Source: Planctomycetota bacterium (lineage in GTDB: Bacteria > Planctomycetota > Planctomycetia > Isosphaerales > Isosphaeraceae). From it: 7,828 bases of DNA. Positions 5,892 through 7,828 of this stretch are shown in pieces. Made by a program: the position numbers and the translations under genes. A model generated the notes under the pieces. That model was not told the DNA's origin and did no database searches. It saw nothing but the letters and a program-made list of their open reading frames with translations. Where the stretch lies: positions 1 to 7,828 of the forward strand of contig JAJYDH010000311.1 of NCBI GenBank assembly GCA_021777685.1, given 5' to 3'. Within the stretch, counting starts at the first letter, position 1; every line of letters begins with the position of its first letter.

Positions 5892-6944
5892 TCAATACTG
5901 GTCGGCGCCGAGAATCTCGCCCCCGTTGCGGGTCGAGAGCCGCTGGTAGATGCCGGGCACGGCCGTCCCGAAATACCAGATGTATTTGCTCGTCGTCACG
6001 CCGTCGGGATAGAAGTCGCCGTAGCTGCTCTTGTTCGATCCGCTGATCGGCCAGCTATTGATCGTGTTCTTGATGAACCGGACCGAACCGTCGCAGAACG
6101 CGAAGTTGGCGCCGCCGGGGTGCTGGCTCGATGCGTCCTCGCCGTAATAGTATTGATATCCCGTGCTCGCGGTCGGGGCGTTGGGGGGGTAGAACGTCGA
6201 GAAGAGCGTGTCGTAGAATCGGCCGGAGTTCCAGCTGAAGTCGGAGTTCGTATAGCTGCTGCCCGCCTTCTGCATCGAGAATCGGCTGTGCTCGCCGAAG
6301 AGGAATGTGTTGCTGGTGCCGTCGGTGACCTGGGCGATCGTGACGCTGCTGTCGTTGTAGATCACGCCGTTATATTGGGCGAACTCGGCCGCGCCGTAGG
6401 ACGTGTTGTAGCCGAAGTCCCATGTGCCCGCGCAGCCGGCGTAGCTGCTGAAGCACTGGAGCCAGTTGCCCGCCGGAAGGCCCGATATGTTCACTTCGTT
6501 GAAGTTCGCGTTCGGGGTGGACGAGGAGATCACGCTCGGGGCGAAGAGGGGCTCGCTCGGGCAGGTCAGGATGCCGAGCCTGACGCCGCAGATCGTCAGA
6601 TTCTCATAATTGCCCGAATTCAGCGAGAAATTCACGGCGTTGTACATCCCCGACTGCTCGGTGAACGGCAGCATACGGACGAAGCAACTGTGGTTCTCCG
6701 GATACTTGCCGCCGTTGAAGTTCGAGTACGACCCGCCGGGGTAGCACGCGCTGGAAGACTCGTAGTTCATCGCCGCCAGGGCGAGCTGCTTCAGGTTGTT
6801 GGTGCACTGGGCGCGGCGGGCCGCCTCGCGCGCCGCCTGGACGGCGGGCAACAGCAGGGCGATCAGGACCGCGATGATCGCGATCACGACCAGCAGCTCG
6901 ATCAGCGTGAAGCCTCGGCGTCGTCGGGGTGTGGTGCGCGGCAT
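5892..6944 (-). CDS. DUF1559 family protein with type IV pilin-like N-terminus (350 aa)
   Basis: This is a pseudopilin-like secreted protein of the large planctomycete DUF1559 (SBP_bac_10) family; its precise role is unknown. The leader MPRTTPRRRRG ends at the prepilin peptidase site G11/F12. It is followed by FTLIELLVVIAII with the conserved Glu at mature position 5, and a single hydrophobic helix to about residue 35. The sequence then continues as AREAARRAQCTNNLKQLALAAMNYE, the family signature. The C-terminal signature is present as HPGG at 275 and FCDGSVRFIKNTI, with DG at 285-286. The middle is rich in Asn, Ser, Tyr and Gly, as usual for the exported part, and has several Cys. ATG 6944 has GAGGT 9 bases upstream. 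Length is normal for the family, and the gene looks intact. The lipoprotein gene follows. Confidence 0.95.
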   Translation of the reverse strand: MPRTTPRRRRGFTLIELLVVIAIIAVLIALLLPAVQAAREAARRAQCTNNLKQLALAAMNYESSSACYPGGSYSNFNGGKYPENHSCFVRMLPFTEQSGMYNAVNFSLNSGNYENLTICGVRLGILTCPSEPLFAPSVISSSTPNANFNEVNISGLPAGNWLQCFSSYAGCAGTWDFGYNTSYGAAEFAQYNGVIYNDSSVTIAQVTDGTSNTFLFGEHSRFSMQKAGSSYTNSDFSWNSGRFYDTLFSTFYPPNAPTASTGYQYYYGEDASSQHPGGANFAFCDGSVRFIKNTINSWPISGSNKSSYGDFYPDGVTTSKYIWYFGTAVPGIYQRLSTRNGGEILGADQY

Positions 6945-7026
6945 GGGCAGGGGACCTCGGCACGAGGGGAGAAGGCGGCGGACATGGGTCGCGATTACCG
7001 CCGAATCATCAACGGTGAGGACCAGT

Positions 7027-7032
7027 ATTGTA
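7027..7032 (-). promoter_or_regulatory. Possible -10 box upstream of the DUF1559 gene
   Basis: TACAAT on the minus strand lies 82 bases upstream of the DUF1559 start, in the 140-bp gap after the MFS gene. It matches five of six -10 positions. No acceptable -35 sits 17 bases away, so this is only a candidate. The gap shows no other clear structure. Confidence 0.25.
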
Positions 7033-7084
7033 GGTGGGACGATCGGCCGGGGCGTGGAGAGTCGATGAAAGCCCGGCGAAGATT

Positions 7085-7828
7085 CTATTCGGGAGTCTGG
7101 CCGGGGCCGGGAGAGGGCCGCAGGAGCCAGCTCGACGCGGTGAGGGCCGCGCTGATGAGGATGAGGGCCTGGAACGCCGTCGAGGCGCCCCGGCGATCGA
7201 CCGCGATATCGTAACACCAGCTTCCCAACCCGGTCGAGAGGGCGACGGCGAGATTCTCCAGCGCCATCAGCGTCGCGAAGACGGTGCCGGCCGCCTCGGG
7301 CGGGCACGACCGGGCGGCGAGGTCGAGCTGGATCAAGGTTGCAATCATGTAGATGACCCCGACGGCGAAGCCGATCGCCAGGGCCGAGGCCCGGCCCGAC
7401 AGCCCCGCGTAGGCCAGGGTGCTCGCCACCCCCAGGACGATCGAGAGCCGGATCAGCACCGGTCCCGAGGCCATCCGGGCGAGCCGCGGATAGATCAGGC
7501 AGCCGAGGATCGAGCCCAGGGCCATCGCCGACTGGGCCCGGCCGAAGGTCCGCTCGTCGATCCCCAGCGCCCGGGTCATGTGCGAATAGAGCACCACCGT
7601 CGAGAACGGGTTGAAGTTCCAGAGGAACAGGAATGCCCCGACTCCGAGGAGCGTCGGCGATCGCGCGGCCCGGCCCAGCGCCCGAGCGGCCTCGCCGGCG
7701 CCCTCGGTCGGTCGCCCGACCCGGGGGTCGCGGACGGCGAAGGCGGCCAGGAGCAGGGTCGCGGCCCCGGCCAGCCCGCAGGTCGCGAACCCGAGCCGTT
7801 CCCGCCCCCCCTCGCTCAGCCACCCCCC
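7085..7828 (-). CDS. MFS transporter, C-terminal 247 residues (cut by right edge)
   Basis: This is a membrane transporter of the major facilitator superfamily. The reading frame is open from the right edge to TAG at 7085, with no start in the window that fits a full protein. The visible part begins in a polar WLSEGGRERLG loop, then a helix (TCGLAGAATLLLAAFAV), then a charged central loop, and then six predicted helices of the C-terminal half. The helix FLFLWNFNPFSTVVLYSHMTRALGI followed by FGRAQSAMALGSILGCLIYPRL is reminiscent of the BT1 folate/biopterin transporter group. That subfamily call is a guess from pattern. TLIQLDLAARSCPPEAAGTVFATLMALENLA matches the usual amphipathic part of helices 10-11. 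The protein ends in a short Pro/Gly-rich tail. The substrate is unknown. DUF1559 follows 140 bp later, so co-transcription is uncertain. Confidence 0.85.
   Translation of the reverse strand, partial: GGWLSEGGRERLGFATCGLAGAATLLLAAFAVRDPRVGRPTEGAGEAARALGRAARSPTLLGVGAFLFLWNFNPFSTVVLYSHMTRALGIDERTFGRAQSAMALGSILGCLIYPRLARMASGPVLIRLSIVLGVASTLAYAGLSGRASALAIGFAVGVIYMIATLIQLDLAARSCPPEAAGTVFATLMALENLAVALSTGLGSWCYDIAVDRRGASTAFQALILISAALTASSWLLRPSPGPGQTPE

Noticed and set aside
6120..7214. 364-residue open frame on the plus strand opposite the DUF1559 gene
   Set aside because: The opposite strand carries the full DUF1559 signature. The plus-strand product has no domain and an Arg/Ala/Val-biased shadow composition.

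Overview
The window looks like chromosomal DNA from a high-GC planctomycete, probably of the Isosphaeraceae or a close relative. The clearest marker is a DUF1559 protein with a type IV pilin-like N-terminus, a family greatly expanded in Planctomycetes. A DUF2617-like protein, a DUF5678-like small protein and short G/C-rich palindromic repeats that read into proteins agree with this. The genus is inference; I could run no search.

Left block (1-4440, all minus strand, read right to left). It holds a SAM-dependent methyltransferase, a MOP-type polysaccharide flippase, a small DUF5678-like protein, a decayed remnant that resembles a retropepsin-like aspartic protease, and the N-terminal 409 residues of a GT-C type membrane glycosyltransferase that runs off the left edge. 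Methyltransferase, flippase and GT-C enzyme together suggest cell-surface glycan assembly: sugar transfer from a lipid carrier, methylation and export. Two related palindromic repeat elements sit in this block. One (242-375) lies inside the GT-C gene and keeps its frame. The other (3514-3680) has perfect 44-bp inverted arms and covers the junction between methyltransferase and flippase, where it appears to supply the flippase's ribosome binding site, start codon and first 38 residues.

Middle (4441-5291). A divergent control region carries a good sigma70-like promoter in each direction, with a CTACCCG heptamer array between the two -35 boxes. The plus-strand promoter serves a DUF2617-like gene, the only plus-strand gene seen here.

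Right block (5340-7828, minus strand). It holds the C-terminal 247 residues of an MFS transporter with BT1-like features (cut by the right edge), the DUF1559 pseudopilin-like protein, and a small lipoprotein. A strong two-tier stem-loop separates the last two. No tRNA, rRNA, CRISPR array, transposase or phage gene was seen. The most interesting content is the frame-preserving palindromic repeats, not a new multi-gene defence or metabolic system.
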